Below the pieces are notes generated by a model. The model was not told the origin of the DNA. It searched no databases and was given only the letters and a program-made list of their open reading frames with translations. A stretch of 64,000 nt of DNA from positions 343,659,870 through 343,723,869 of the forward strand of contig NC_081412.1 in assembly GCF_030272615.1 (NCBI RefSeq), given 5' to 3'. Of the stretch, positions 32,202 through 44,561 are shown piece after piece; within the stretch, counting starts at the first letter, position 1, and every line of letters begins with the position of its first letter. Source of the stretch: Cryptomeria japonica. Its lineage: Eukaryota; Streptophyta; Pinopsida; Cupressales; Cupressaceae. Position numbers and translations under genes: made by a program.

Positions 32202-34328
32202 GGTTGATTATTTTTGTTTGTTTGACTGGGCTGGTAGGTTCGATGTTGCTTGAGCCGGGTTGGAAGAACTAGCTCCTTGGAGAGTAAGTTTCTTCTGAGA
32301 ACGGGTTAGAGCTCTTGCATATCGTGATTCATTTGGTTTGTCTTGGACTATACTCACATTGCAATATTTTGATTGGGAAGGCTCAATCATGTTGATGATG
32401 TTGTCATTGTTGGTATAAGTATAATTTACTTTGGCACCTCCTTTGGTCTTTGAGGAATCACCTTGTTCATAAACAGGCAAAGGGTCCTTAAATGCTTTGT
32501 GATCAGCATTGGTCGGGTGATTCCCGAAAATAATTTTACCAGCATCTATGAGATCTTGAATTTCATGTTTGAGCTTCATGCAATTGTTTGTGTTATGACC
32601 TTTATTTCTATGGAAGTCACAGTATTCATTTTCTCTCCACCATTTTGGTTTTATTTCTGGATCATATGGTCTGGAGTTTTCTGGTAGCATTATCAGGTTG
32701 TTTGCCAACATAGTTTTGAAAGTGGATTCATATGATTCTTCGAGAGGAGTAAAATCACGCTTAGGTTTGGAAAGCCAAGGCTTCTCTTTGAACCATTCTT
32801 TTGTTTTCTTTGGAGGATTTTCTGCTACAGCTTCAATAGCTTTAAGTGCTTGTGTGTCACTAGCCAAGTTGAATATCATGGGCTTTGAGTTGGTTTTAAC
32901 AGTGTCTACTACTCCGTCATTAACAACATTCTTGTTGTTGTCTTTGCCAAATTTCCAATACTTGTTCTTCTCTTTAGACCTAGATCCTGGTTGTGTTTCT
33001 TTCCAAGGTGAGATATCCCCCTTCTTTATGAGCACATCTTCCATTCGAATGGCATTATCTACCATTTTGTTAAATGATGGGTGTACTTTCATTTGGATGC
33101 TATATTTCAATTATGGGACCAAGTTGTTGATGAATATGTCCATTTTCTCAGAATCTGGGATAGGTCGTGAATACCTGGAGAACATCTTTCTCCAACGTTG
33201 GAGGAAAGTAAGAAAAGGCTCCCCTGTTTTTTGTTTAGTATTGCAAAGCTCGATCATAGTCACAGGATGTTGAATGTTGTATGACTATTGTTATAAAAAA
33301 ATAGTTGGATTAGTTCTTCAAACGTTTTTATTCCTTCAAGGAGATTTGAGAACCATTCCATGGCTTGTCCTCCTGAACTCCTCGGGAAAAGGTGCATGAG
33401 ATACGTTTGATCGTGCATGAACTCCATACAGGCAGCACAAAACTCTCTGACATGATCTTGAGGATATGAGGTACCATCATATTTGTCAAATTTTGGGATC
33501 TCAACTCATGAAGGGAATGGAGGCATGTATAGGTTCTTGTCAAATGGAAAAGTGCATATATTGTCTCCAGAGAATATTGTTTTGGGGACTTATCCTTGTT
33601 CTTCAATTCTATGATTTCAGTCCATAAGACTAGTAATTGTTTGTGTACCATTGAACAGTAATTGTTTGTGTACATCATATCTAGTAGGAAGTTTGATACC
33701 TTATTTTGCCAGTTCTAAGAAATAGTCTTCCTTTTCTTGAGCCAGGATAGTTTTCATCATTTTTCGAAAGTCTTTATCATTTTGACAGTCATGAATTTCT
33801 TTTTCTGGAGGTTCAGTGTCTTCTTCAGCTTCACTTGATGAGGAATCATTATCAGTTTTGTGAACATTAAGGTTGTCTTTGTCATTGTATTTTGCCTCAT
33901 GTATAGTGGGAGATTCAGATCCATCAAAAACTAGTACTGCTGATGACGAAGGTTTGTCAGTGAGTAGGTCCTTTACATAGTATGGGTACTCTTGATGACA
34001 TAGTATTTTGTGATGAACAGGGAGTACCAATAGGAGCAGCACTTTGTGATGAACAGGGAGTGCAAATATGAGCAGCACTTTGTGATGAATAGGGAGTGCA
34101 AGAACACGTAGTACATTGTGATGAATAGTGAGTACCACTAGGATAAATAGCAACACTTTGTGATGAACAGTGAGTGTCACTAGGATAAATAGCAACACTT
34201 TGTGATGAACAGTGAGTGTCACTAGGATAGATAGCAATACTTTGTGATGAACAGTGAGTGTCACTAGGATAGAGTATCATAAGCACTTAAGATAAAGAGA
34301 GCATTTTGTGATGAATAGGGAATGCCAC
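32202..34328 (-). pseudogene. gag: B gag
   Basis: The N-terminus carries 14-residue repeats (see 33985-34328), then an acidic Ser/Glu stretch, a capsid block (about 33310-33560) with CTFPFDKN, FDKYDG and QAMEWFSN, and a C-terminal part (32208-33110) with the knuckle CDFHRNKGHNTNNC (CX2HX4HX4C) at about 32580. Breaks at 33701, about 33510 and 33280, and after KYS at 33110. The start is lost at the C junction. Confidence 0.8.
33985..34328. repeat. 42-bp tandem repeat in B gag
   Basis: Seven or eight units of 42 bp (TTTGTGATGAACAGTGAGTG plus TCACTAGGATAAATAGCAACAC), with shorter variants at the left end. On the minus strand one frame gives 14-residue repeats (YPSDTHCSSQSVAI). The array stops abruptly inside a unit at about 34328, where C sequence begins. 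Confidence 0.85.
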
Positions 34329-34361
34329 TTTAACTGACATAGTTGATTTGCTTGACTGTAG

Positions 34362-36290
34362 GAGTACCTACCTATGCTAGAGTCACAGGAGAGATTCCCA
34401 TCGACTCAGAGGTTATGACCAGAGCTGACATTTGAGGATCGAGCTGCCATTGAGGTTATGGGTTTGAGATATATTCTGTATGTGCCTGAGTTTCAGGTGA
34501 ACATGGGGTTGCTGAGTGCGCTGGCTGAGAGGTGTCATTCAGAGACATGCACTTTTCATTTGCCGATGGGTGAGATGATAGTCACCTTAGAGGATGTATA
34601 CAGGATACTAAGGATACCAATCGATGGGGAGCTGATACCCTACGATCAAGATGGAGACAGGGAGGCATTGAGACGAGTGTTCCGGGATCTGAGACTAGAG
34701 ATGAGGGCTGGACATGTGGCATGGGACACGATGACAATGACAGGACTGGCACTACCAGCAATGCTAGGAGGAGTGATCAGTGGGTTCTTATGTCCAGATA
34801 GGGTGACACGAGGGTTGGTTGTGGGCTGGGGGAGCACCTTGGAGACACTGGTTACACAGCATACCAGATATGCCTGGGGATCGTACGTGCTGGCACACTT
34901 GTACTATGAGCTTCATCAGTTTGTTTATCATGGATCCGTAGGATTGGGCTGCAGAGTTACATTGTTATAGGTATGGGCATATGAGCATCTGCTAGTCACA
35001 TGACTGATACATTTTAGAGGCTGGGGTCATGGATGTAGTTTTGTTCATCTATATGATATGATTACCTCACATCCACAGATTGGCAGGTTGGAGCACTGGT
35101 GTCGAGTGATCGATGATATTGACACTGTGATATGGAGGTCATACTATGAGTGCGAGAAGTGGGAGGATGATGCAGTGGAGCTACCCTATACCTTCAGGAG
35201 AAGATATCTGATTGGGCAGACACCCTATGTACTAGAGAGGCAGTTAGTGGACAGGGTATACAGGTAGTTTGGCAGGATCCAGTGAATGCCACGGGGTTCC
35301 GGTATATATGCACGGACAGTGCGAGACCAGGCACACTTTGGGCCAATATTATCATATGATCAGGCTATGATGCAACTGGTAGAGATGGTGCCCATGCCAT
35401 GGAATATGTGACCTAAAATTGAGGATGCAGAGTATACTACATATTGGGCAGAGCATCCATTTCCATGCCTGACAGACCCAAGTGAGCAGATAGATGGAGA
35501 TGGCGGAGGGGATGAGGATGATGATGGAGATGGTGGAGGTAGAGGCTGACAGAGGAGGTGGGATGCAGTTGGAGAGAGGAGAGTGGCTCCACGGAGAGAG
35601 GGTGGGGAGGAGAGATAGGCTCAGGTGGTGAGGGGTCGTGATGGATTACCATTACAGGTGCCAGCAGCACAGGGTCCTAGACAAGTGCAGGGATAGGGAC
35701 AGAGGCAGGTACAAGTACAGGGACAGGGACAGGCACAAGCACAGGCATAGGCACAGCCACTAGTATAGGGGGAGCCACAGGCATAGGGGGCCGAGGAGGA
35801 GGAGGATGAGCTATTTGAGCTGAGGGAGATCTGCCAGGGATAGGTAGATGAGATCCAAGATCTAGAGAGGGAGACAATTAGGCTCAGGAGACAGCTGAGG
35901 GATACTAAGCAAGAGCAGGATCAGGCTATCCAGTGCTACACTGAGGCTGAGACAACACTAAGGGCTAGGAGGCAGGTGATAAAGGACACAGGGGCTAGAT
36001 ACACCTATGTTCTATGGGCAAGGGAGGAGATAGGTTATTGGCAAGACCTATACTATGAGGTAGTGCCACCAGAGCAGCGAGTGAGGAGCTTCCGCAGACC
36101 ATCACAGACAGCGACGACTAATGGAGGGAGTTAGAGGAGACAGGCATATAGCGGTGGGGTTATGGGTCCACCACCACCACCAGATAGAGGGGACAAGAGA
36201 GATGATCCTAGGGTGGGTCCTTCTAGGGCCCAGACTCTGTTGAGGCTAGGTGGATCTAAGGGAGGGAGTTCATCATAGCCATAGAGGGCT
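34362..36290 (+). pseudogene. Antisense PMD ORF of C
   Basis: PMD core at 34410-35270: TFEDRAAIEVMGLRYIL, TFHLPMGEMIVTLEDVYRIL, AWGSYVLAHLYY, RRRYLIGQTPYVLERQL. It continues as a Gln/Gly-rich linker (35690-35790) in which several Gln codons are now TAG, a Glu-rich acidic run (about 35790), a charged coiled coil (about 35810-35960), then Pro-rich sequence and GGSKGGSSS near 36270. Same layout as B's copy but clearly diverged, so the PMD has been carried by this lineage for a long time. CTTGACTGTAG ends at 34361, again 100 nt before the first aligned PMD codon. Confidence 0.75.
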
Positions 36291-37913
36291 CCCTATGTAT
36301 CTGTTTTGTACCATTTTGTAGTATGATGTAGACATCTTCGGGTGATTGGTAGCCCTATGATTTTGAGATCATTGTATCATGACACTTTTGATTTTATATA
36401 TATATGAGATGATTCATCTTTGTGGTAGCTATATGCATGTGTACCTATGTGATGATTATGATATGGATGCAAATATGTACATGATGAAATGCAATATTTT
36501 TGATCTTTTATGTTTTTAATATGTTATGCATGATGCAAATGTGAATGTATGAAATGCAAATGAATATGATAATGTAAATGACTATTTACATGATGAGAAT
36601 GTAAAATGTGCTAACATGTGTTGTGTGCAGGATGTGAGGCAATTGTGACATCTATATGTATGTATGAACTTTTAACATGTGGTAATGCAGGTGCAACTAC
36701 ATGAAATGCAAATGTTTTTGGCATGTCATTATACTCAGTCATGTGATAGCAGGCTACACAGACTCAGGAAGGACGATGAAAGTCAATCAAGAAAGGGGGA
36801 TGGAAGATAGAAGATATGAAAATGAAAGAGCTTCTTGTGCATTATCATCATTGAGCTTTATTATGGCAAGTAGGTTATGACAATCGAGGCATATGTTTGA
36901 CCCAAAAAGTCATTGTACCTATTTGCATGGAGATAAGACAGTCACAAACAAGGAATGCCCCAGTTCACACTAGACTCACAGTGTCCTCATATCCTTGGAC
37001 AAGTCATAGCATTACTAAGAGACAATTCACAAACAACAAATAAAAATAGGTGATGATACCCCATCCTCGCCTTTCTAGTTAAAGATATCCTGGAGATAAA
37101 ATCTCTAGTCAAAGACATCTTGGAAAAGCTAAAAGACATGTCACCAGAAAGATAAAATCAAAAGAAAACCAAGACTTGATACCAACACCCAATGTAGTCC
37201 TCAAGTTTAGTGTCTCTTGTCACATGTATAAGTCTTATTTGATTGTGGTCACAATGTTTACTTTCACAAAAAGGATAGATCGCATTGAACCATAATGTTG
37301 TCTGAGTCTGTTGAAAGATTTGATTTGTTGAAGCCCATTGTTACTATTGTGTCTCATCTAAAACTTACTGAATCCATGAAACTGATACTTTATTGCAAAG
37401 AATAAGAAACTTTATTGCGGATTGGTGATGCAAATGTTGCTTTATTTGCGGATTGTGTGCGAATAGACTGAAGAAAACTAGAAGAAACTATACTCCTCAG
37501 AATAAGCGATGCTCTCAGTTCCACACCCATCACTAGATGTAGGATTTTCCTTAGCCATAGATAGGAGTTGAATGGAAAGGGATGAAAAGGAAGGATTATT
37601 ATGAATGGCTAACCAATCTTAGGTAGATCAATAACAAGCCATGATGGGAATGGGTAAGTTTATTATGAATGGATAAGTTGTGAGTGTGTGCAAAGTGAAA
37701 GGATGAAAGTGAATCCTGAAGGAGGGAGGATCAATGTCTCTACACATGGTGCTGGTGACCCAATTTTCACCATGGTACTTGCCCAGGGCGCCACTAAAGT
37801 GGTTTTCACCATTGGACGAATTTATTTCTCTTTACTTTTTTGATTTTTTTTTTTTTTGTATTTTGAATTTTTTTATATTTTTTTATATTTTTGAATTGGG
37901 ATACTCTAAAGAG
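36291..37913 (-). other. C 3' UTR, no gene
   Basis: Non-coding. Starts with a TATATA stretch, followed by ATGCAAAT octamers (near 36469, 36534, 36558 and 36706), and T-rich tracts at 37838-37890. The motif shared with B and G (CACCATGGTACTTGCCCAGG, then GGTTTTCACC) is at 37767-37812. Confidence 0.6.
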
Positions 37914-38166
37914 CTATGTGTAAAACTTGCGAAGGTGCGTGCTGTTTATAGGATCCTCCAAAGGTTCACCCTCTATATTTGAGAGCTGATATGTACCAGA
38001 TCCATATGTTGTTGTGATGATGTAAGGACCAAGCCAGTTTGGTTCGAACTTGCCCTTCTTCTCTCTGTCTTGCTGATTTTTAGGATTTTCTCTGAGAACC
38101 AAATCGTCTACCTCAAATGTATGAGGTTTTACCTTGTGATTGTAACTACGACATTCCTTGACTGAA
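37914..38166 (-). pseudogene. C integrase C-terminal fragment
   Basis: Reads VKECRSYNHK, FEVDDLVLRENPKN, NWLGPYIITTTYGSGTYQL and NSTHLRKFYT, then stop: the GPY-type C-terminal module (B: REFQVGDLVLRENPKN). No zinc finger or DDE core precedes it. The upstream junction is with a Ser/His-rich spacer, so about 3.5-4 kb of pol is gone. Confidence 0.85.
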
Positions 38167-39109
38167 TGATATGTAGCTCAAGAAACTCTCTTCCTTGATA
38201 AAGGAATTGAGATAAAATTACTAGTGTGTGGACTACACAGACCCATATGTGTGTCACCTAAAGAAGTTTGGGCATCCCTAATAACAAAGTCCTTTGAGGA
38301 AGCTCCATTAAAGGTACATGATGTATCACTAGAAGGGAATGGATGTGCGGAACAAGTGGATGAGTGATGAAGGCTTATGATTATGAAAAGAAGTGAGAGT
38401 AGGATGGCATGATGGAGACTTAGGATCAACAAGTATGCTTTTTGGCTTGAAATTTTAGAACTTTTGCCCCCAGTTATTTTGATATTAGGGAAGATCAACT
38501 CTTTTTCTTTTTCTTTTATAGGATTTTTATCCTTGACTTTGATTTTTGTAGAGTCCAATAGCTTTTGATTTTGATTTGGACTGAAGGGCTTTTCTTTAGT
38601 TTTGACTTTTAGTTTTTTTGTTCATAGCTTGATTTTTCATCCCTGATTAGTAAGGGCTTTTGTAATTCTTGTTGATCCAAGTCTGGGAGAGGAGTGGAAA
38701 TGGAATGAGTGGATGAAATGGTAAGGCTATGTGAGTTCTTAAGAGGGCTGGTGATACACTCAATAGATTCTTCGTTGGAACCTCTCTTAGGAATATTGAT
38801 ATCAAGAGTTGCTTGCACCACTAGAGGAGATTTGCATTTAGACTTAGTAGCCACAACACTAGGTGGTTCACCCCCAATTCCTTGGCATTGCAAATTGTTT
38901 ATACATTGTTCTTGTTGACTGAATAACTTAGGCGATAGTGGGAGTTGATCAACATGAAAGATATACTCACCACATCCTAGGTCTTTAATCTTGAACTTTT
39001 CTTTGAGCTCTGTTTGTTTTGATGTAGAAGCTTTCAATGATTCTAGATCCACATATGTTGAAGATGGAACAACTTCTTGATTGACTGGTATTGTTATTTC
39101 TGATCTATG
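38167..39109 (-). pseudogene. C protease-RT spacer remnant
   Basis: Two open blocks (38178-38558; 38609-39052), Ser/Lys/Pro-rich, for example KEKFKIKDLGCGEYIFHVDQ. Position after the protease matches the spacer of B. No domain recognised. Confidence 0.5.
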
Positions 39110-39481
39110 TCACATATTGTTGCAATATATGAATGGATTTGGGTCACCTTTGATGGTCACTTCAACTCCATTGTGTGGAAACTTAATGCATTGATGGTAT
39201 GTAGATGGGACTGTGCTCATCTCATGAATCCATGGACGTCCTAGCAATATGTTGTATGTGAGATCTAGATCTAGGACTTGACAAACCACATCCTTTGTAA
39301 CTGGCCCAACTCTGAGAGGCAAGGTGACTGTGCCTTTGGATGAACTCTCTTCATCATCATATGCCTTGATGGTAATTTTGTTTGTAGAATTCACAACTTT
39401 ATCTGAATATCCCAATTGTTTAATAGTGCCTAATGTACAAATGTTCAGTCCTGCTCCTCCATCTATCAGGACTCGTTTTAT
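39110..39481 (-). pseudogene. C protease
   Basis: IKRVLIDGGAGLNIC (D-G-G at about 39460), ITIKAYDDEESSSKG and [19 protein letters not shown]. One TGA at the gag-protease boundary (39479-39481), readable as CGA-to-TGA; otherwise open. E and B have the same blocks. Confidence 0.85.
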
Positions 39482-42038
39482 TCAATGTTTGTGTACAAAG
39501 GCTTCAATGTGTAAAGGTGCATTATGTGGTTGGCTCACGGAGGCATCGTCAACTTCTATGAATGTAAGGGAGTGTGGAATGGAAAGGTATCCCACCATGG
39601 CTTGAAACTGGTCCACATTCAGATTAGTAGGGACAGAAGTGTCTCTCAAGATTTTGTCAAGAATGGCTTTATGTGCGAGGGATATGCGTAAGTGCTCAAA
39701 GATTGAGATAAGCGCGGGTGTCTTCCCCAACTGTTCTACAAGGTCATACTTAGGCTTAGTTGATGAGGAAGTGGTGTTTTTAGCTGGAGCACCTTGAAAA
39801 GTGAATTTACCTCGATGAGTTGTAACATTACATTCAGAGGTAGGTTCGGAAGAAGATCCAATGCCTTTTAGGACAATCTTGGGTTTTTGGGTAGAAGTCT
39901 CAGGCATTTTGTCCTTGATGATAATGGTAGAGACATAATTGTCCATCGAAATGTGATTGATAGTTGAATCATAGTTATAAGATGCTCTGGTATAGTTGGT
40001 TTGGTCATCTGTGGCTTTATCTTTTCCCTTGTCATGCTTTGGGAATGGTTCCTTAAACATCTCATGTTCTCGATTGGATGAGTGTCTTTCAATCTCAATG
40101 TCACCTCTATCAATGAGATCTTGTATGATGTTCTTCAATTGATGACAATTTCCTGTTTTATGACCTTTTCTCTTATGAAATTCACAATACTCATCATCAT
40201 TCCACCAATTTGGTTTAACCTTTGGCTCATATGGAGGAAAATCTGGAATTGTGATTATCTTGTTTGCCACTAGCTTCTTGAAAACTGACTCAAATGGTTC
40301 TCCCAATGGGGTGTACTTCCTTCATGATTTGGAAGTTGTTAGAGTATTCACTTGATTGTTTGTAGATTTTGATCTAGAAAAAATGATTTTTAGGTCGCAT
40401 TGTATTGGCATCCACAACACCATCATTGACTGTGTTCTTGTTTTAGATCCAAAATCTTGGCTTATCTTTTCCTTTAAAGTCATCTTTTTTTTCCTTGAAT
40501 ATCTTAATGACTCCCTGTTCAATTAGGACCTTCTCTGTTGCTAAGCCTTTTTCAATGACATCCTTAAAAGTGGACAAACAAGCTTTTCTTAGGTCATAAC
40601 CAATGTCTTTGTTAACATTCTTGGTAAACATCTCTACCATTTTTTTTTGTGGAATTTCACAAGAGCATCTGCTGGCTAGATTCCTCCATCTTTTTAAAAA
40701 TGATGAAAAAGATTCTCCATCCTTTTGTTTGGTGTTGTACAAAGTAGTGACTGATATGTATGTCTCTATGTTGTATGAGAAATGTTGGATAAATGCCTCT
40801 ACTAAGTCACCCCATGACTTAATTCCGGGTGGAGGTTGGGAGAACCATTCCATAGCTTGATCACCTAAGCTTTGTTGGAATAATCTCATCAAATATGTCT
40901 CTTCTGCTTCTACTTCAATGCAAGCTATGAAAAACTATCTTATGTGTGCCTTAGGATCCCCTTTTCCTCTATATTTATCAAACCTAGGTGTCACAAAGTG
41001 TGTAGGAAATGAAGGCATTCGAATGCTTTTGTCAAATGGATAAGGACATATGTCTCTCATTGTGTAAGTTGGCTTCGGTGTATTTATGTCCTCCATTTTC
41101 TTTTGTAAATCCTTGATTTGCTGTTCCAAATTGTTCTTAGGTGTAGACCGACTTCTTGGACCATACCCCATGCCTGAACCACTGGGTGGGGGAGGAGCAT
41201 GTTGCATATATGGATGATATTGATCATACATATGTTCATATGGAGGAGGTCTATAGTGATGCTGCCTATATAGACCACTTGGCATAGAGTCATGTTGAGG
41301 AATGGAATATCTGCTTTGTCCATGTATACCATACTCTATAGGCATGTCATGAGTTTGTTCTAGTGTGTTGCCCCCAAATTTGACGTGGGGTTTCCTTGTG
41401 TCCAAATTTTGAAAATGCCTTTGGATATCCAATTGCTTTGGTGGTTGGTCTTTAGCATTGTTATGTGATTGAGTATATTTTTTTGTATAAGACTTCCATA
41501 ATGGTCTGTGAAGGTGAGTATCATATTCTTGACCATGTGTGTATGGGACCTCTAGTTTTTGAAACAAAGATGATGGTGATTCAAGCACAAGATATGGTCC
41601 TCTATTGCCTCAACTATTAGGCCTCCTTTGATCCATGTTGAGGTGAGGTTGTTGCAAAGGTTGATTTTCCATTATTTGAGACATGTCAAAATCATGAGGG
41701 ATCTTAGCTCCACTTTGTGCCATCACTTGTAGAAAGTATTGTCTGTCTCTCCTCATTATTTCCTCAACCAATCTATTGAAATGGGGATCCATAATGGTGT
41801 CTTCCACTTCTACTGAATGTACGGAAAATTTGTCCATATTGTCATTGTGTGTATCATTGTTTTTTATAGTATCCATGTTCTCAACATTTGGAATGTTTCT
41901 ATAAGCATCCATGTCAGGTAATGTGTTATGATCAGAATTGAAAAAGATATCATTGTCATATTCATAGGAACTCATGTTTGCAGACTCTTGAGCCTCTTTA
42001 GTTTCTCTCCTAGATTTTTGGGAATGGGTCTCAACCAT
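39482..42038 (-). pseudogene. gag: C gag
   Basis: Starts at ATG 42038 (MVETHSQKSRRE). An acidic N-terminus with IPHDFDMSQIM, then a Pro/Tyr/His-rich region (41600-41150), CPYPFDKSIRMPSFP, capsid block QAMEWFSQPPPGIKSW and HFSYNIE (about 40740-40850), and knuckle CEFHKRKGHKTGNC (about 40150-40190). Only a few breaks (about 41607, 40934, and frame changes near 40440 and 40320), so it is the best-preserved gag here. E aligns along its whole length. Confidence 0.85.
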
Positions 42039-42539
42039 GAACTACGTCTTGACCAAGATGTGCGAGACTAGATGAAAATGGAAAAGAGTATGGAAGACCA
42101 AGAGTTGGATGAAATGTAAATGAATCTGAGGTGTACTTGCAATGTCCAAAGTGTAAGACCAAGTATGTATGTAGTAGAGTAGGTGTGACTTCCAAAGAGC
42201 GGATAGTTTCTCTTGATGAGGTAAGTTGACCTTGACTCTAAGTAAGACCAAATGAGACCCAAAGGTGATAGACCTTGATGAGGGACCACTTAGCAAAATG
42301 TTGTTGTATGTAGTGTGTTGACAAAATAAGATGAGGACAAGCAAATGACCTTTTGACTCAAGTTTAGACAAATGTGAATGTAATGTAAGGTGTAAAGCAA
42401 TGATGGACTTTGTGAGACCTAAAGACATGTTGAATGCTAGATGAAAACCCGAGAGAGATAACCTAGGAAGCTCAAATAAGTCTGAAACTAACTGTTCTTG
42501 TTTGCTGAATTATGAAAGTTTTCAATCCTGAACACATAC

Positions 42540-42790
42540 GTGCCTGTATACTTCACAGACACACTTAAAGGACACAAACACTACTCTGTCAGACACAGAT
42601 GTGCTTAAATGACACAGACGCTATTTTGTCAGACACAGACGCACTTAAATGACACAGATGTGGTTCTTTCAGACATAGACGCATTTCTGAGATGCTGCAA
42701 TGTTGCTCAAAAGACACAGATGCATTTCTGCCCTTCACAGACACGGTTATATGACACAGATGTGGGTCTATTAGACACAGATGCGTTTCT
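42540..42790. repeat. ACAGACGC minisatellite, gag-proximal cluster
   Basis: About ten units on the pattern CACAGAYGCAYTTAAATGA / AGACACAGATGTG, with 18-30 bp spacing. Confidence 0.7.
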
Positions 42791-44029
42791 GAAAATTTTG
42801 TGCAATTTATCTAATCTGTGAAGTGACTTGTTGTGACCAAATCTGAATGTTTGACTGTTTTTCATGACAAGAGAACATAGTGTTGATGAGGACTCAATGT
42901 TTGCAAGTGTTTAGACTCAAAATGACTCAAAGAAAAGTGTGTTGTGTGATGTAAAATTGTTTTGCATACACTTGAAGACACAAAAGACACAATGTTTTGG
43001 TATTTGGTCCTAAATGTTCTATTGTTCAAAATAAGTCAACCACAATTCTTATGGCTGGCTAAGACAATAGTTGTTGATCCCACATGGAGTTTCCCCCGAG
43101 GCTATGCTATTCAGAGTGGATACTTAGATGCTTGACCCCACTGGCTCCACCCTCGGCACTCACTTCTTGGGGAAGCCAAGCATCAGTACCCCACAAAAAC
43201 TCCTTGCAGAGAACTTTGTATCTCTACTAAGAACTGTATGTGTGTGGACCGCCACTAGAGGTCTGACCTCCTGCCCCAACAATTAGAAGGATTTTGGCTT
43301 CTAAAACAAAAAGGTGCTAGTAAGGGCATCCGCTCGTGTGGCCATACATGTGGCACTTTTATCTCTGTAAATATAGAAGGCTCCCAGCTGGTAGGGGTTA
43401 CGCCCTACAAATGATCAAATAAATTTGATCAAACGAGTTTATGGGGAGACATAGTGTCGGTATGAACTAATCAGCACATGTTATCCATAGTTTTCACTGT
43501 GAATACAATTATTTATAGTGGTTTGGAAGAAGATGGCTTTTCTTTTGCTACCACTTGGGTCATTCTCTCCTCACTAGTAGTCCTAATGACCACACGGGGA
43601 GATAGACCCTCTAAAGATTAAACAAAAAGAGCCTATTGCTCAAGACACAAAAGACAATGGTTCAATTTTAGTGCACCAATTGAAGTGTTTGCTAATCTAT
43701 GAAAACAAGGCACACAATAAAGATCAAAAACCGTTGCCAAGGTCCTACAACAAAGATCTATTAGTAGTTTGGATTGTTTCAAATAATCACCCCTTCCTGC
43801 AAGCACATAAGTTAGGTAAATTTTAGACCCAAAAGACTTTGTGAAAATAGGGGCCTTCAACAAAATGATTTTGCTTTCAAGACAAGCTACACCAATTTTG
43901 TTAGCTAGATCTAAAGATGTTAGCTCAAAATAAACTAGATCTAAAACATTAAATGCAAGACAACATGGCGAAAAAATAAAAACCTCAAATGAGGAATTTT
44001 TTTTTGTTGTTGTTTTAAACATATACACG

Positions 44030-44450
44030 ATTTTACCCTACACAGACGTGATTCTACCCTACATAGACGCGATTCTATAACACAGACGCGTTTTAACACC
44101 TCACATATGCGTTTATGCAAAAAAATGCAAAACAGAAAATCCTGGAGAACACAAACGTGATTAAAATGATCACAGACGTGACTAGATCTCACATACGCGA
44201 TTAAATTATCCACAGATGCAATTAAATTGAAATCCTGCAATTTGAAAAATGAAAATACTATCAGAAACACAGACGCAATTCAGAGATTCATAAATGTGAT
44301 TTAGAGGTTCATAGACATGATTTGGGAACACAGATGCGACCCTGTAATCTGCAAAAAAAAAGTAAAATAATGTCAAAGACGTAGACATGATTCTAGATCT
44401 CTCAGACGCGACAGAAAATCAAAAACGCGATCTGAAAATGCGCAGACGCT
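44030..44450. repeat. ACAGACGCGATT minisatellite, LTR-proximal cluster
   Basis: About fifteen units on ACACAGACGCGATT, often followed by C/T-rich filler and a second unit 20-27 bp on. Same core as the gag-proximal cluster 1.3 kb away. Confidence 0.75.
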
Positions 44451-44540
44451 AAAATGTCAAAATGTTGTCAGAAATGTCAGATCTGCAACTTCAAAACACA
44501 AATTCTACAACAAAAAATTTTAAATGCAAAAGGGACAAGA

Positions 44541-44558
44541 GTCCCACAGGGCGTGCCA
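44541..44558 (-). other. C primer-binding site
   Basis: Minus strand TGGCACGCCCTGTGGGAC, three nt after the LTR end. It differs from those of A/F and D. Confidence 0.8.
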
Positions 44559-44561
44559 AAA

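Larger units (their letters stand above)
42039..44561 (-). other. C leader (5' UTR), with minisatellites
   Basis: 2.5 kb between primer site and gag ATG. No gene. Holds two clusters of ACAGACGCG-type repeats (42540-42790 and 44030-44450) and a relatively GC-richer middle (43050-43600). Confidence 0.65.
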
